From positions 1 through 32,116 of the forward strand of contig CAZART010000057.1 of assembly GCA_964487555.1 (NCBI GenBank): a DNA stretch of 32,116 nucleotides, read 5' to 3'. Source of the stretch: CAZART01 sp964487555 (GTDB lineage: Bacteria; Bacteroidota; Rhodothermia; Rhodothermales; VXPQ01). Position 1 is the first letter of the stretch, and every line of letters begins with the position of its first letter. Shown here piece by piece: positions 7,047 to 14,337 of this stretch. The position numbers and the translations under genes are program-made. The notes under the pieces are model-generated. The model had not been told where the DNA came from. It made no database searches and saw only the letters and a program-made list of their open reading frames with translations.

Positions 7047-8462
7047 TCAATAGAGATCGTCGGCACCGAAAAACAAAACGTCTCCCGACCGAATTGCTTT
7101 CCGAATGTCGGCATCGGCCTCACCGCTTCCGCTGAAAAGAGCAAGGTGGGTCGTTAAAGGCCGGCCGCTGAGCTCTGAGGCAACGGCATCCAAACGCCTG
7201 CGGAGTTTTTCCAGATCCGGGCGAGAGACGGCTCCCCACTTGCATTCACCGACCAACAGCTCGTCGCGACTCCCGAGGGCAACGATGTCGATCTGCTCGG
7301 TCGAGGAGGCATTCCACCACTCCCCGACGCGCCATGGGGAGAAGGGTAATGTCTCACTGTGACGGACGAAATCCCTACATGCTGCCTCAAAGGTCTCGCC
7401 CATATAATCGTCGATTCGGGGCCGGACCCACTCCTCCCAAAGCTGCCTGGGTTCGACCATCCCAACCATGCCCGCACTGACCACGGGCGAGACGACTCGG
7501 TGCCAAAACCGAACATAGGGATCGGCGATACGATACTGACTCCGCTTCGATTTCGCCGGATTCTTCTCGGTGATAGGGACAACGCGTTCGATGAGCCCCA
7601 TCTCCTCCAACCACTGAAGCGGACGCGCCAGGCTGCCCCCAGTTCGACCCACCCGACTCGTGATGCCTTTCCAGGTGTGGTCGCCGGTTGCCACGGCCTC
7701 AATGATGCCATAATATACCGCCGATTCGCCGAGAAAGGCGTCGAGTAGCATTTGCGCATCGTCCGCAAGCCGACCGGAGGTATCAAGCATAGTCCGCGCA
7801 ACGTTCTCCGCCAGGCTCTTCTTCCGATCCTGAAGCGCAAGGTTTCCGGGCAGATGTCCAAAAATCCCATATGCAATCAACCGCTCTGTCACGGTATGCT
7901 TCGGTGTGAATAGGCCTGCCTCTTTATAGGAAAATGGCCCAAACAAGAGTTTTCCCGTACGTCGTCCGTAAAGAGGCTGGTCCGCCGTCTCAAGACGCGT
8001 CATCGCGCTTACATACGAACCACTCAGGATGATCTTCAGGCCGGTCCCTTGCCAGTCGTGATCCCAATACTTCTGAATCACCGATGGAAGCGCCGGGACG
8101 GAATCTACCAGGTATGGAAATTCATCAAGGACGAGCAGAAGGGGGCGACCATCCGCGCGAAGTGTTATAAAATTGAAGACGGCCTCCCATGAGGGGAATT
8201 CAAGACCGGCTTCCAACCCGGCGTCTTTGAAGTGAGACCCTAACATCCGGCTGATTTCGGCCAGCTGCTCTTTTTCGGCGCGTTTGGTGGCCTGGTAATA
8301 GACCCCGTCAACGGATTTCGCGAAGCGGGATAGCACGAAACTCTTACCGATGCGTCGACGACCGACCGCAAAAGCGAGTTGCGGGCCCTTTCTCTCCCAT
8401 AATTCGCAAAGAAGAGCCCATTCGCGGCTGCGATCGAGAATCTCAGGGGGTTTCGTGAGCAT
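7047..8462 (-). CDS. archaeal-type AAA ATPase with DUF234 nuclease-like C-terminus
   Basis: A 471-aa protein when started at the ATG at 8462 (MLTKPPEIL); an upstream in-frame extension exists but runs into repeats and the neighbouring gene. Walker A is GRRRIGKS (34-41) and Walker B is LLLVLDEF with Asp113-Glu114. A winged-helix-like region follows (about 240-300), then RIADPYVRFWHRVV near 311, typical of DUF234. The C-terminal part has IDIVALG with Asp392 and GECKW with Glu406 and Lys408, the D...ExK pattern of a PD-(D/E)xK nuclease fold. This family is scattered by horizontal transfer and its cellular role is mostly unknown; defence, mobile-element or DNA-handling roles have been suggested. 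No partner gene is evident here: neighbours are exported hydrolases, so it looks like an insertion into an unrelated operon. Confidence 0.88.
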   Translation of the reverse strand: MLTKPPEILDRSREWALLCELWERKGPQLAFAVGRRRIGKSFVLSRFAKSVDGVYYQATKRAEKEQLAEISRMLGSHFKDAGLEAGLEFPSWEAVFNFITLRADGRPLLLVLDEFPYLVDSVPALPSVIQKYWDHDWQGTGLKIILSGSYVSAMTRLETADQPLYGRRTGKLLFGPFSYKEAGLFTPKHTVTERLIAYGIFGHLPGNLALQDRKKSLAENVARTMLDTSGRLADDAQMLLDAFLGESAVYYGIIEAVATGDHTWKGITSRVGRTGGSLARPLQWLEEMGLIERVVPITEKNPAKSKRSQYRIADPYVRFWHRVVSPVVSAGMVGMVEPRQLWEEWVRPRIDDYMGETFEAACRDFVRHSETLPFSPWRVGEWWNASSTEQIDIVALGSRDELLVGECKWGAVSRPDLEKLRRRLDAVASELSGRPLTTHLALFSGSGEADADIRKAIRSGDVLFFGADDLY

Positions 8463-8475
8463 AAGTACCAGAGAT

Positions 8476-8511
8476 GGTAGTTCCAATATTGGTAGTTCCA
8501 CCACTGGAACT
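8476..8511. promoter_or_regulatory. direct and inverted repeats just upstream of the ATPase start
   Basis: GGTAGTTCCA occurs at 8476-8485 and 8491-8500, a 15-bp spacing. CCAATATTGG (8483-8492) is a 10-bp perfect palindrome, and AGTTCCA-CCAC-TGGAACT (8494-8511) is a 7-bp-arm inverted repeat. The cluster sits 14-49 bp before the ATPase ATG and within 65 bp of the end of the FG-GAP gene. It could be an operator for the ATPase, or merely a coding repeat if translation starts further upstream (it would encode VELPILELP). Confidence 0.4.
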
Positions 8512-8575
8512 TTCTCAGGTTCCAGAACACCACCATATTCGGCCCTGGCTGTTTCCTGGCCGGATCTGATCGAAA

Positions 8576-9868
8576 TCAGTCCTCGGAGCGAGGCTGAGAG
8601 ATCCTGCCGAACAGAAGGCGGGCCTGCGTGCCCCATCCGCCGATAAAGACGTCGAGCGCTCCGTCGCCGTTCATGTCACCCACCTCGATGTCCCAGCCGC
8701 GGCCGACCGTCTCCTTCGGAATGACCCGGCCGGTCACGTCGGTAAAATGGCCGGTGCCGTCATTGCGGTACGCCCGAACTTGCAGCGGATGGAAGCCGGG
8801 AATCTGCACGGCGCATAAGAGAAAATCCGGGTGGCCGTCGGCGTCGAAGTCGACGTGACCGGCGTCGTAGGAGGAGAAGACGTTCGTCGGCAGCCGGGAG
8901 GACGTCTCGTCGGTGAACCCGGCCGCGCCGTCGTTGATCAGAAGGCGCGCCTGCGGGTCTTTAAGCCACGGGCCGTTGTTGCTCGTCAAATTGGCGAAGA
9001 GCACGTCGAGATCGCCATCCGCGTCTGCGTCGAAGAGAACGACTTCGCGGGTCTCCAGCGGGACCGGAAGATCGAGGCGATCGGTCCGATCGGCGAAACC
9101 GCCGTCTCCGTTATTGATGAGAAGCCGATTCGGTGGGACTTCGTTGCCGACGACCATGTCGAGATCGCCGTCTCCGTCGAGGTCACCGAGCTTCACATCC
9201 TGCGTGGCGTCACGCACGGGCGGCATGCGATCGGCTGTTACGTCAATAAAATGGCCGGGCCGTTCACGGTCGCCCAACCAGAGGAAATTCCGCTGGACGG
9301 TGTCCCAGTCGGCGACCTCGGCGTCATCACCCGAAGATTCGGCGCCCGTATTTCCGACGATGACGTCGACGCCCCCGTCACCGTTCACGTCACCTGTCGC
9401 GGCATCGTTCGCTATCGTGCGGCCGAGTAGCCGGCCGCTCACGTCGCGAAACGTGCCGTCGCCCTCGCCGAGGTACAGCTCGTGATTTCCACCGTGTTCC
9501 GCGATAAACAAGACGTCCAGGTGTCCGTCCGCGTCGAAATCGGCCAGCTCGACCTCCTCGGAGTCGTTGCGCTCCGCCGCAAACACGTCGCGTTTCCAGG
9601 TGAACCGACCGGCGCCGTTGTTCACGTAGAGCCGGTTGACGTCGAATTCGAGCGCACAGACCGCATCGAGATCGCCGTCGCCGTCCACATCACCGAGCTC
9701 GATGTCGAGAATATGCGCCTTCGGGTCCGCCGGAACGCGGGTATCCGTCACGTCCCGAAAGTACTCCGTATCCTGAGCGATCGCACTGGAACTCATGCCG
9801 GCGCTCAATGCCAGGACCAGAGCGGCCGTGAAGAAGATGGACCGGTTGTCTGAACATTCGTGTCTCAT
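8576..9868 (-). CDS. secreted FG-GAP/VCBS repeat protein
   Basis: A 430-aa exported protein started at the ATG at 9868, which has a GGAGAGGG ribosome-site-like stretch six bases upstream; a longer frame to 9967 lacks this. Residues 1-32 form a signal peptide ending in SSSAIAQ. The rest consists of about seven repeats, each with a calcium-binding D-x-D/N-x-D-G loop: GDVDGDGDLD, ADFDADGHLD, GDVNGDGGVD, GDLDGDGDLD, FDADADGDLD, VDFDADGHPD and GDMNGDGALD. This pattern gives an integrin-alpha-like beta-propeller. Such proteins are common in marine Bacteroidota and Planctomycetota, where they are thought to mediate binding at the cell surface or to polysaccharide. No catalytic domain or T9SS C-terminal tag is visible. 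Its ligand is unknown. Confidence 0.9.
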   Translation of the reverse strand: MRHECSDNRSIFFTAALVLALSAGMSSSAIAQDTEYFRDVTDTRVPADPKAHILDIELGDVDGDGDLDAVCALEFDVNRLYVNNGAGRFTWKRDVFAAERNDSEEVELADFDADGHLDVLFIAEHGGNHELYLGEGDGTFRDVSGRLLGRTIANDAATGDVNGDGGVDVIVGNTGAESSGDDAEVADWDTVQRNFLWLGDRERPGHFIDVTADRMPPVRDATQDVKLGDLDGDGDLDMVVGNEVPPNRLLINNGDGGFADRTDRLDLPVPLETREVVLFDADADGDLDVLFANLTSNNGPWLKDPQARLLINDGAAGFTDETSSRLPTNVFSSYDAGHVDFDADGHPDFLLCAVQIPGFHPLQVRAYRNDGTGHFTDVTGRVIPKETVGRGWDIEVGDMNGDGALDVFIGGWGTQARLLFGRISQPRSED

Positions 9869-10033
9869 AAGGACCCTCTCCGTTAGCTTGCCATCAATCG
9901 TGCAGCGCGCGGGGCGTGCGAATCGAGTAGGCGCCTCTAACCTCCGCAATTTTGAGCCCTCGGGCAACCTGCTATGGCAGAGATGCCAGGGCGTTCAGTG
10001 GCGAAGTGTTCCGCGTACGGGATTCGAACCTTT

Positions 10034-11386
10034 CTAAGGCCGGATCGCCGTGCCGTCGCGCTTGCGCACCTGCGTCCAATCGTAATCGAAATCGGGCAGG
10101 GGATACTTTAGGGCCGCTTCCTCGTTCACGTCGACCCCGAGACCCGGCACCTCGTTGACGTACATGTAGCCGTCCTTCATGGTGGGGTGGCCCGGAAAGA
10201 CCTCGCGCGTCTCTTCGGGGAAGTGCACCGCCTCCTGAATGCCGAAATTCCAGACGGTGTAGTCGATGTGGGCGTTGGCGGCGTGCCCGACCGGCGAGAC
10301 GTCGCCCGGGCCGTGCCAGGCGGTCTTAACGCCGAAGAACTCGCCGAGCCGGGCGGTCTTCATCGCCGGCGTAATGCCGCCGATCTGGGAGATGTGGATC
10401 CGGATGTAGTCGAAGAGGCGATCGGCCATCGGCTGCACCCATTCGTTGGGATTGTTGAACAGCTCGCCCATCGCGAGCGGCACACTCGTCTGCTCACGGA
10501 GGAGGCGGAACCACTCGACGTCCTGCGGCGAGAACGGGTCCTCGACGAAGAAGAGACGATACGGCTCCAGATCCTTGATCAGCTGTATGGATTGCATGGG
10601 CTCGAGACGCTCGTGGATGTCGTGGAGCAGCTCCACCTCCGGACCGACGGCCGCGCGAACTTCATCGAACATGTCCACCACGCCCCGCATGTAGGTTTTC
10701 TGATCCATAAAGTTGTCCTCCGGCTGCCCGAAGCCGGCCTCCTTGAAGTCCGGACGGCCGGAAAGATGGGTGGCGCCATACCCGCCCAGCTGGACGCGGA
10801 CGTGGTCAAAACCCTGCTCCATCTTCTGACGCACGCTGTCGATCGCTTCCTGCGGTTCTCGGCCGCTCGCGTGCGAATAGGTCGGGATGGCGAATCGACA
10901 CTTCCCGCCGAGGAGATCGTAGAGCGGCATGCCCGCGCGCTTGGCTTTGATGTCCCACAGGGCCTGGTCGAGACCGCTGAGGGCATTGTTCAGGACGGGA
11001 CCGTTGCGCCAGTAGGAGCTGACGTAGGCCGTCTGCCACATGTCTTCGATGTTGGAAGGATCCTTTCCGATGCAGAAATCAGGCAGATATTCGTTGGCCG
11101 CATTCACGACGCTGCGAGCGCGCTGCCGGAAGGTGGCGCAGCCGTAGCCGTAGAGTCCGGGCTCGCTGGTCTCCACCTTCACGACGATGAGCTCGATGCC
11201 GTTGGGCGCCGTTGCGATGGCGTAGACGTTCGTGATATCCAGGGGAGGAAGGCCGCGAGTCGACCGTTCGTAGCGGCCGGCGACAGCTTCGCGAGCCGAC
11301 GCATCTGCGGCGAACAGGCCGCTCGAGGTAATGCCGGCGACGGCGCTCAGGCCGAGATTCTTCAGCATGTTTCGACGATCCATCAT
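10034..11386 (-). CDS. Tat-exported enolase-superfamily sugar-acid dehydratase (ManD/RspA-like)
   Basis: A 450-aa member of the mandelate racemase/muconate lactonizing enzyme group, closest by motif to the D-mannonate/D-gluconate dehydratase (ManD, RspA) branch. Visible elements are the magnesium ligands Asp256 in LLHDIHER, Glu282 in FVEDPF and Glu308 in MGELFN. His258 and His358 (AWHGPGD) occupy the catalytic histidine positions of ManD-type enzymes. These enzymes dehydrate mannonate or gluconate to 2-keto-3-deoxygluconate, though many RspA-like members have low or no such activity, so the substrate is open. Unlike cytoplasmic ManD, it begins MDRRNMLKNLG plus a hydrophobic stretch and SGLFAADASA, a Tat signal, so it should act outside the cytoplasm. 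It lies 44 bp downstream of the alpha/beta-hydrolase on the same strand and probably shares its transcript. Confidence 0.88.
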   Translation of the reverse strand: MMDRRNMLKNLGLSAVAGITSSGLFAADASAREAVAGRYERSTRGLPPLDITNVYAIATAPNGIELIVVKVETSEPGLYGYGCATFRQRARSVVNAANEYLPDFCIGKDPSNIEDMWQTAYVSSYWRNGPVLNNALSGLDQALWDIKAKRAGMPLYDLLGGKCRFAIPTYSHASGREPQEAIDSVRQKMEQGFDHVRVQLGGYGATHLSGRPDFKEAGFGQPEDNFMDQKTYMRGVVDMFDEVRAAVGPEVELLHDIHERLEPMQSIQLIKDLEPYRLFFVEDPFSPQDVEWFRLLREQTSVPLAMGELFNNPNEWVQPMADRLFDYIRIHISQIGGITPAMKTARLGEFFGVKTAWHGPGDVSPVGHAANAHIDYTVWNFGIQEAVHFPEETREVFPGHPTMKDGYMYVNEVPGLGVDVNEEAALKYPLPDFDYDWTQVRKRDGTAIRP

Positions 11387-11430
11387 GTCCTCACCTGTAG
11401 TCTCGTGTTTAGCGTGTCATTCTCGGCAGT

Positions 11431-12363
11431 TCATCGAGAAATGTGGCGTTCTTTGCAGCAAAGATAGCCCCGTGCATCAAGCCATGCTCTCAGCCTGAGG
11501 GACCAGGACGAGAGCACGGGATCGTTTGGGGCGAGGCCGACGCCGTGCCGGCCGGTTTCGTAGATGTGCATTTCTACCGGGACCCCTGCCTCGCGCAGAG
11601 CCAGGTAAAACGCCACGCTATTCTCGGGCGGGACGGCCGGATCATCCGAAGTGTGAAAGAGAAAGGTCGGAGGCGTCCGGTCCGACACCTGCTTCTCGTT
11701 GGCGAGCTGAATCAGGAGATCGTCGCCGGGTGCGTCTCCGAGCAGATTCCGCCGCGATCCCGCGTGCACGTACGGATCGAGCATCGTGATGACGGGATAG
11801 GCCAGCACCAGAAATTCCGGCCTTGAATTGACCTGTCCGATGGAATCCCCCTCGGAGGCAGCGTAGAGCGCCTCGCGGGTACCAACGGTGGCCGTGAGAT
11901 GTCCGCCCGCCGAGAACCCCCACATGCCTACTCGGTCCGGTTCGATGCCGAATTGCTCGGCATGGTAGCGCACGTACTGCACGGCTCGCTGACCATCATA
12001 GATCGGGGCCGGATAGGCAAAGTCCGGGGCGCGCCGGTAATCGAGCACGAATGCGGCAATGCCGAGTCCGTTCAGCCATTCGGCGATGTCGCGCCCCTCG
12101 TGACCGACGGCTAGCCCGACATATCCTCCACCCGGAGCCACGACGACGCCCGTTCCTACGCTCTCGTTTTCCGGAGGCCGGTACACGTGGAGTACGGGCT
12201 GCTCGTCAGACGCATAGCCGCTCGGGTCTGTCACGCCGTCGGACCACAGCGCAATTTTCGGGGGCGCCTGCTCACTTGCCGGCTGCGATGCGGCAGGACC
12301 GACACAACAGATACCGGCGCAGCAGATCATGAACGCAACAGAAAGTACAGCTCTGGACGACAT
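11431..12363 (-). CDS. exported alpha/beta-hydrolase (carbohydrate esterase-like)
   Basis: A 310-aa hydrolase with a signal peptide (residues 1-27, ending AASQ). Catalytic residues are readable: Ser151 in WGFSAGG, Asp241 in TSDDP and His273 in GRHGVG. The oxyanion segment is APGGGYVGLA, and HEGRDIAEWL follows it, a combination typical of the COG0657 esterase/xylanase-like group often annotated as acetyl-xylan or polysaccharide esterase. It probably removes acetyl or other acyl groups from glycans in the periplasm. It is first in a two-gene minus-strand unit with the exported dehydratase 44 bp downstream, so deacylation and sugar-acid processing may be linked; that is inference. The substrate cannot be read from sequence. 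Confidence 0.87.
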   Translation of the reverse strand: MSSRAVLSVAFMICCAGICCVGPAASQPASEQAPPKIALWSDGVTDPSGYASDEQPVLHVYRPPENESVGTGVVVAPGGGYVGLAVGHEGRDIAEWLNGLGIAAFVLDYRRAPDFAYPAPIYDGQRAVQYVRYHAEQFGIEPDRVGMWGFSAGGHLTATVGTREALYAASEGDSIGQVNSRPEFLVLAYPVITMLDPYVHAGSRRNLLGDAPGDDLLIQLANEKQVSDRTPPTFLFHTSDDPAVPPENSVAFYLALREAGVPVEMHIYETGRHGVGLAPNDPVLSSWSLRLRAWLDARGYLCCKERHISR

Positions 12364-12465
12364 AGCTTCGAGAAGGTATAGTGAGTGTCCTTACGTCGAT
12401 CAGCTCCACGTAACGAAGCCGCTAATGGCGGGCCCGGCGGACCGGCTCGAAGCCCTGACCGTAAC

Positions 12466-12609
12466 GCCCACATATTCCTTGATAGCCTCTTCGGGAGCGT
12501 GCATCGGACAATGGGCTGTGGTGCACGCCACGTACATAAAGAACGGATCGTCCGGGCGATCTTCCAGATGCTCCTCTACATAGCGCACCGCGTTGTCGCT
12601 GATGGCGTG
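12466..12609 (-). pseudogene. remnant of a sulfatase mid-region
   Basis: Inside a minus frame (12400-12774), the stretch HAISDNAVRYVEEHL, then DDPFFMYVACTTAHCPMHAP, then EEAIKEYVG matches the central part of type I arylsulfatases. It aligns with residues 206-250 of the intact sulfatase at 2240-3928, where the equivalent is PFFLYIAYTAPHDPIQA. The active-site His is retained (TAH), but the N-terminal C-x-P-x-R region and the C-terminal half are missing and the flanking residues are unrelated. It is a broken gene piece about 48 codons long, in the 490-bp gap between the hydrolase start and the coiled-coil gene. Nothing else in that gap looks coding. Confidence 0.7.
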
Positions 12610-12857
12610 CAAGACGAGGTGCGGGACGTCCTCTACACCCACCGTGGCGTCAAAATGGGACGCTACAAGAACTGGATGTATTGATGTCCATCGGTTTCGC
12701 CCACGACCATGTGCTGCTGATGTGCGGCGCGATCGAAGACAATCCGCTGGAACGCTGAACGGTGCCTTCGGCAATGAAGGTTACGTTTTGGGTGCACCGC
12801 GTGTCTATATGAATGAACCGCGTCCCAAAACGAACCGGCAGAAGTCCGCGTCGTACC

Positions 12858-13289
12858 ATGAAACACGAAACCACTCGAAAATTCTTCGCCCGCTCGGGGT
12901 TCGACGACATGCAGTCCGAAGCCCTCGCCGATATAATCGCCGACCTTTCGTCTACGTTTGCCACGAAGCACGACCTTGAACTGCTTCGCGCCGACGTGAA
13001 GCACGAAATCGGATCGCTTCGCGCCGACATGAAGCACGAAATCGGATCGCTTCGCGCCGACATGAAGCGCGAGATCGGATCACTTCGCGCCGACATGAAG
13101 GGCGAGATCGGATCACTTCGCGCCGACGGGAAGCACGACTCCGCCGATCTAAGAGGCGAAATGAACGCCCTTAAAGCCGATCTAAGAGGCGAAATGAACG
13201 CCCTCAAAGCCGATCTTACCTGGCGCTTTATAGCACTGACCGCCTTCCTCGGCACCGTCCTCAGCCTGGTCAATATCTACGTGGCATAA
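12858..13289 (+). CDS. hendecad-repeat coiled-coil protein with C-terminal membrane anchor
   Basis: A 143-aa protein started at the ATG at 12858 (MKHETTRKFFARSGF); an upstream in-frame ATG at 12813 would add 15 basic residues. Residues 1-42 resemble the start of small DUF1640/CCDC90-type proteins, including DMQSEALADIIADLSSTFAT and KHDLELL. Then come seven 11-residue units: LRADVKHEIGS, LRADMKHEIGS, LRADMKREIGS, LRADMKGEIGS, LRADGKHDSAD and two copies of LRGEMNALKAD. Repeats of eleven give a right-handed or near-straight coiled coil. The protein ends in a transmembrane helix, FIALTAFLGTVLSLVNIYVA. It probably forms an oligomeric rod anchored to the inner membrane. Function is unknown. Its 3' end overlaps, on the other strand, a truncated ThuA-like gene, so it may have arrived with a rearrangement. 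Confidence 0.75.
   Translation: MKHETTRKFFARSGFDDMQSEALADIIADLSSTFATKHDLELLRADVKHEIGSLRADMKHEIGSLRADMKREIGSLRADMKGEIGSLRADGKHDSADLRGEMNALKADLRGEMNALKADLTWRFIALTAFLGTVLSLVNIYVA
12984..13214 (+). repeat. seven consecutive 33-bp coding repeats
   Basis: Five type-A units (12984-13148) start CTTCGCGCCGAC, and two type-B units (13149-13214) start CTAAGAGGCGAAATGAACGC. The two B units differ at a single base (CTT versus CTC), and the first four A units differ from one another at a few positions, so recent tandem expansion is likely. All units stay in frame and encode 11-residue coiled-coil repeats. Confidence 0.9.
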
Positions 13290-13396
13290 CGGGGGTCGGT
13301 TATTCGGCCGCCGGTCACGACGAGGACATTGGGCTGCTGGGCAGAGGCGATGCCGGCGAAGAGGAAGGGGAGGATGAGGGCTATTAAGAGGTTCAT
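13277..13396 (-). pseudogene. truncated ThuA-like exported protein, 39 residues left
   Basis: The ATG at 13396 overlaps the TGA of the aldolase-family gene as ATGA, the arrangement of a translationally coupled operon member. The product starts with a signal peptide, MNLLIALILPFLFAGIASAQ, followed by QPNVLVVTGGR, which resembles the first beta-strand and loop of ThuA-like (trehalose-utilisation-type) proteins. It then runs into ITDPRYAT and a stop inside the 3' end of the opposing coiled-coil gene. ThuA-like proteins are normally 230-300 residues, so almost all of the fold is gone. The break at about 13300 is therefore a rearrangement junction. Confidence 0.6.
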
Positions 13397-14301
13397 GCAA
13401 CGCCCTTCGCTACCTCAGCTACGCGATCGCGCTGCTCACGTGGCAGCCCCGACAAAAAAGGAAGGTGCGGTCCGGTTCGGGAGATGTCTGCGAGCGCCAC
13501 GGCCTCGTGCAAGACGACGACAGCGCCCCACCGCGCCCGTAGCTCCTCGAGCGGCATGAAGTGGGCCCGGTGCGCGCGAGCCGCGTCGAAATCTTGCCGC
13601 ACGGCCGCGTCGAAGAGCTGCTGCGCACGGTGCGGGTTCAGGCAGCCTGAACCCGTGGTAAATCCGGGAAGCCCCCACTCCTCCATATGAACGACCACCG
13701 GGGCCTCGCCGAGACCACTGATCACATAATCGCGGTGAACTCGCGCCAGAAGCCGTTCCAGGTAGGCGTCTTCATGGGCGTTCTCCCGTACGATTGCATA
13801 CTTGATTCCTGCGGCGACGCCGTCGTCGATGAGACGGGCGACGGCGTCCAGGCCGGCGTTCGGGTCCGGGCCGAAATTGTCCTCCGAATTGAGGTAAAGC
13901 AGTAGAGGCATTCCTGCCGCTTCCGCGATTTCTCGGTAGCCGTGCTCGAGACCGCCGGCGGTGCGCGGGTCGCTTCCGGGCAGCACCATTGCGAACGGGA
14001 AACGGTAGCGACGTAACACGGCGGCCTGCTCCATGGCGCGTCCGAACGTAGGCCCCACCGACGGGATGATGGACAGCCCGTCCGACGCCGTATCGAGACA
14101 GTCGAGCAGCAGTTCGTAATCTCCGAGGGAGATGTGATACAGATTTGCGTTCCCGCCGTAGAGAAGCCGGCTCACTCCACCCGAGGCGATATGGCGAACC
14201 AGGCGGACGTTCTCGTCCGCATTGATGCTCCGTCGTTCGTCATCGTTTCGAGCGACGGGCGGCACGGCGTATACGCCGCGGTGATCTACGGATGTTGGCA
14301 T
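13393..14301 (-). CDS. DHDPS/NanA-family class I aldolase or dehydratase
   Basis: A 302-aa TIM-barrel protein of the dihydrodipicolinate synthase family. The Schiff-base lysine is Lys167 in AAGIKYAI, and the family tyrosine is Tyr136 in PLLLYLNSE. The usual GTTGE phosphate/carboxylate loop is replaced by LYGGNANLYH, so the substrate is probably not pyruvate plus aspartate semialdehyde; many such paralogs process 2-keto-3-deoxy sugar acids. The gene lies 36 bp downstream of an arabinonate-dehydratase-like gene and in a unit with a GntP permease and lactonase. A role as 2-keto-3-deoxy-sugar-acid aldolase or dehydratase is the best inference. The downstream coupled gene is a truncated ThuA-like frame. 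No signal peptide is present, so it should be cytoplasmic. Confidence 0.87.
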   Translation of the reverse strand: MPTSVDHRGVYAVPPVARNDDERRSINADENVRLVRHIASGGVSRLLYGGNANLYHISLGDYELLLDCLDTASDGLSIIPSVGPTFGRAMEQAAVLRRYRFPFAMVLPGSDPRTAGGLEHGYREIAEAAGMPLLLYLNSEDNFGPDPNAGLDAVARLIDDGVAAGIKYAIVRENAHEDAYLERLLARVHRDYVISGLGEAPVVVHMEEWGLPGFTTGSGCLNPHRAQQLFDAAVRQDFDAARAHRAHFMPLEELRARWGAVVVLHEAVALADISRTGPHLPFLSGLPREQRDRVAEVAKGVA

Positions 14302-14337
14302 GATGTCGAATCGTTTTGTGATAAAAAAGCTTTGTGA

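Noticed and set aside
10000..10040. tRNA-like sequence GGGATTCGAACC suggesting a tRNA 3' end or attachment site
   Set aside because: The T-stem does not pair beyond two or three bases and no acceptor, anticodon or D arm can be built nearby, so it is probably chance resemblance.
10187..11467. 426-aa plus-strand frame opposite the exported dehydratase
   Set aside because: It is the antisense shadow of a clear enolase-superfamily gene and has no recognisable protein features.
12984..13214. Regular direct repeats resembling a CRISPR array
   Set aside because: The units are contiguous 33-bp in-frame coding repeats with no spacers and no cas genes nearby.
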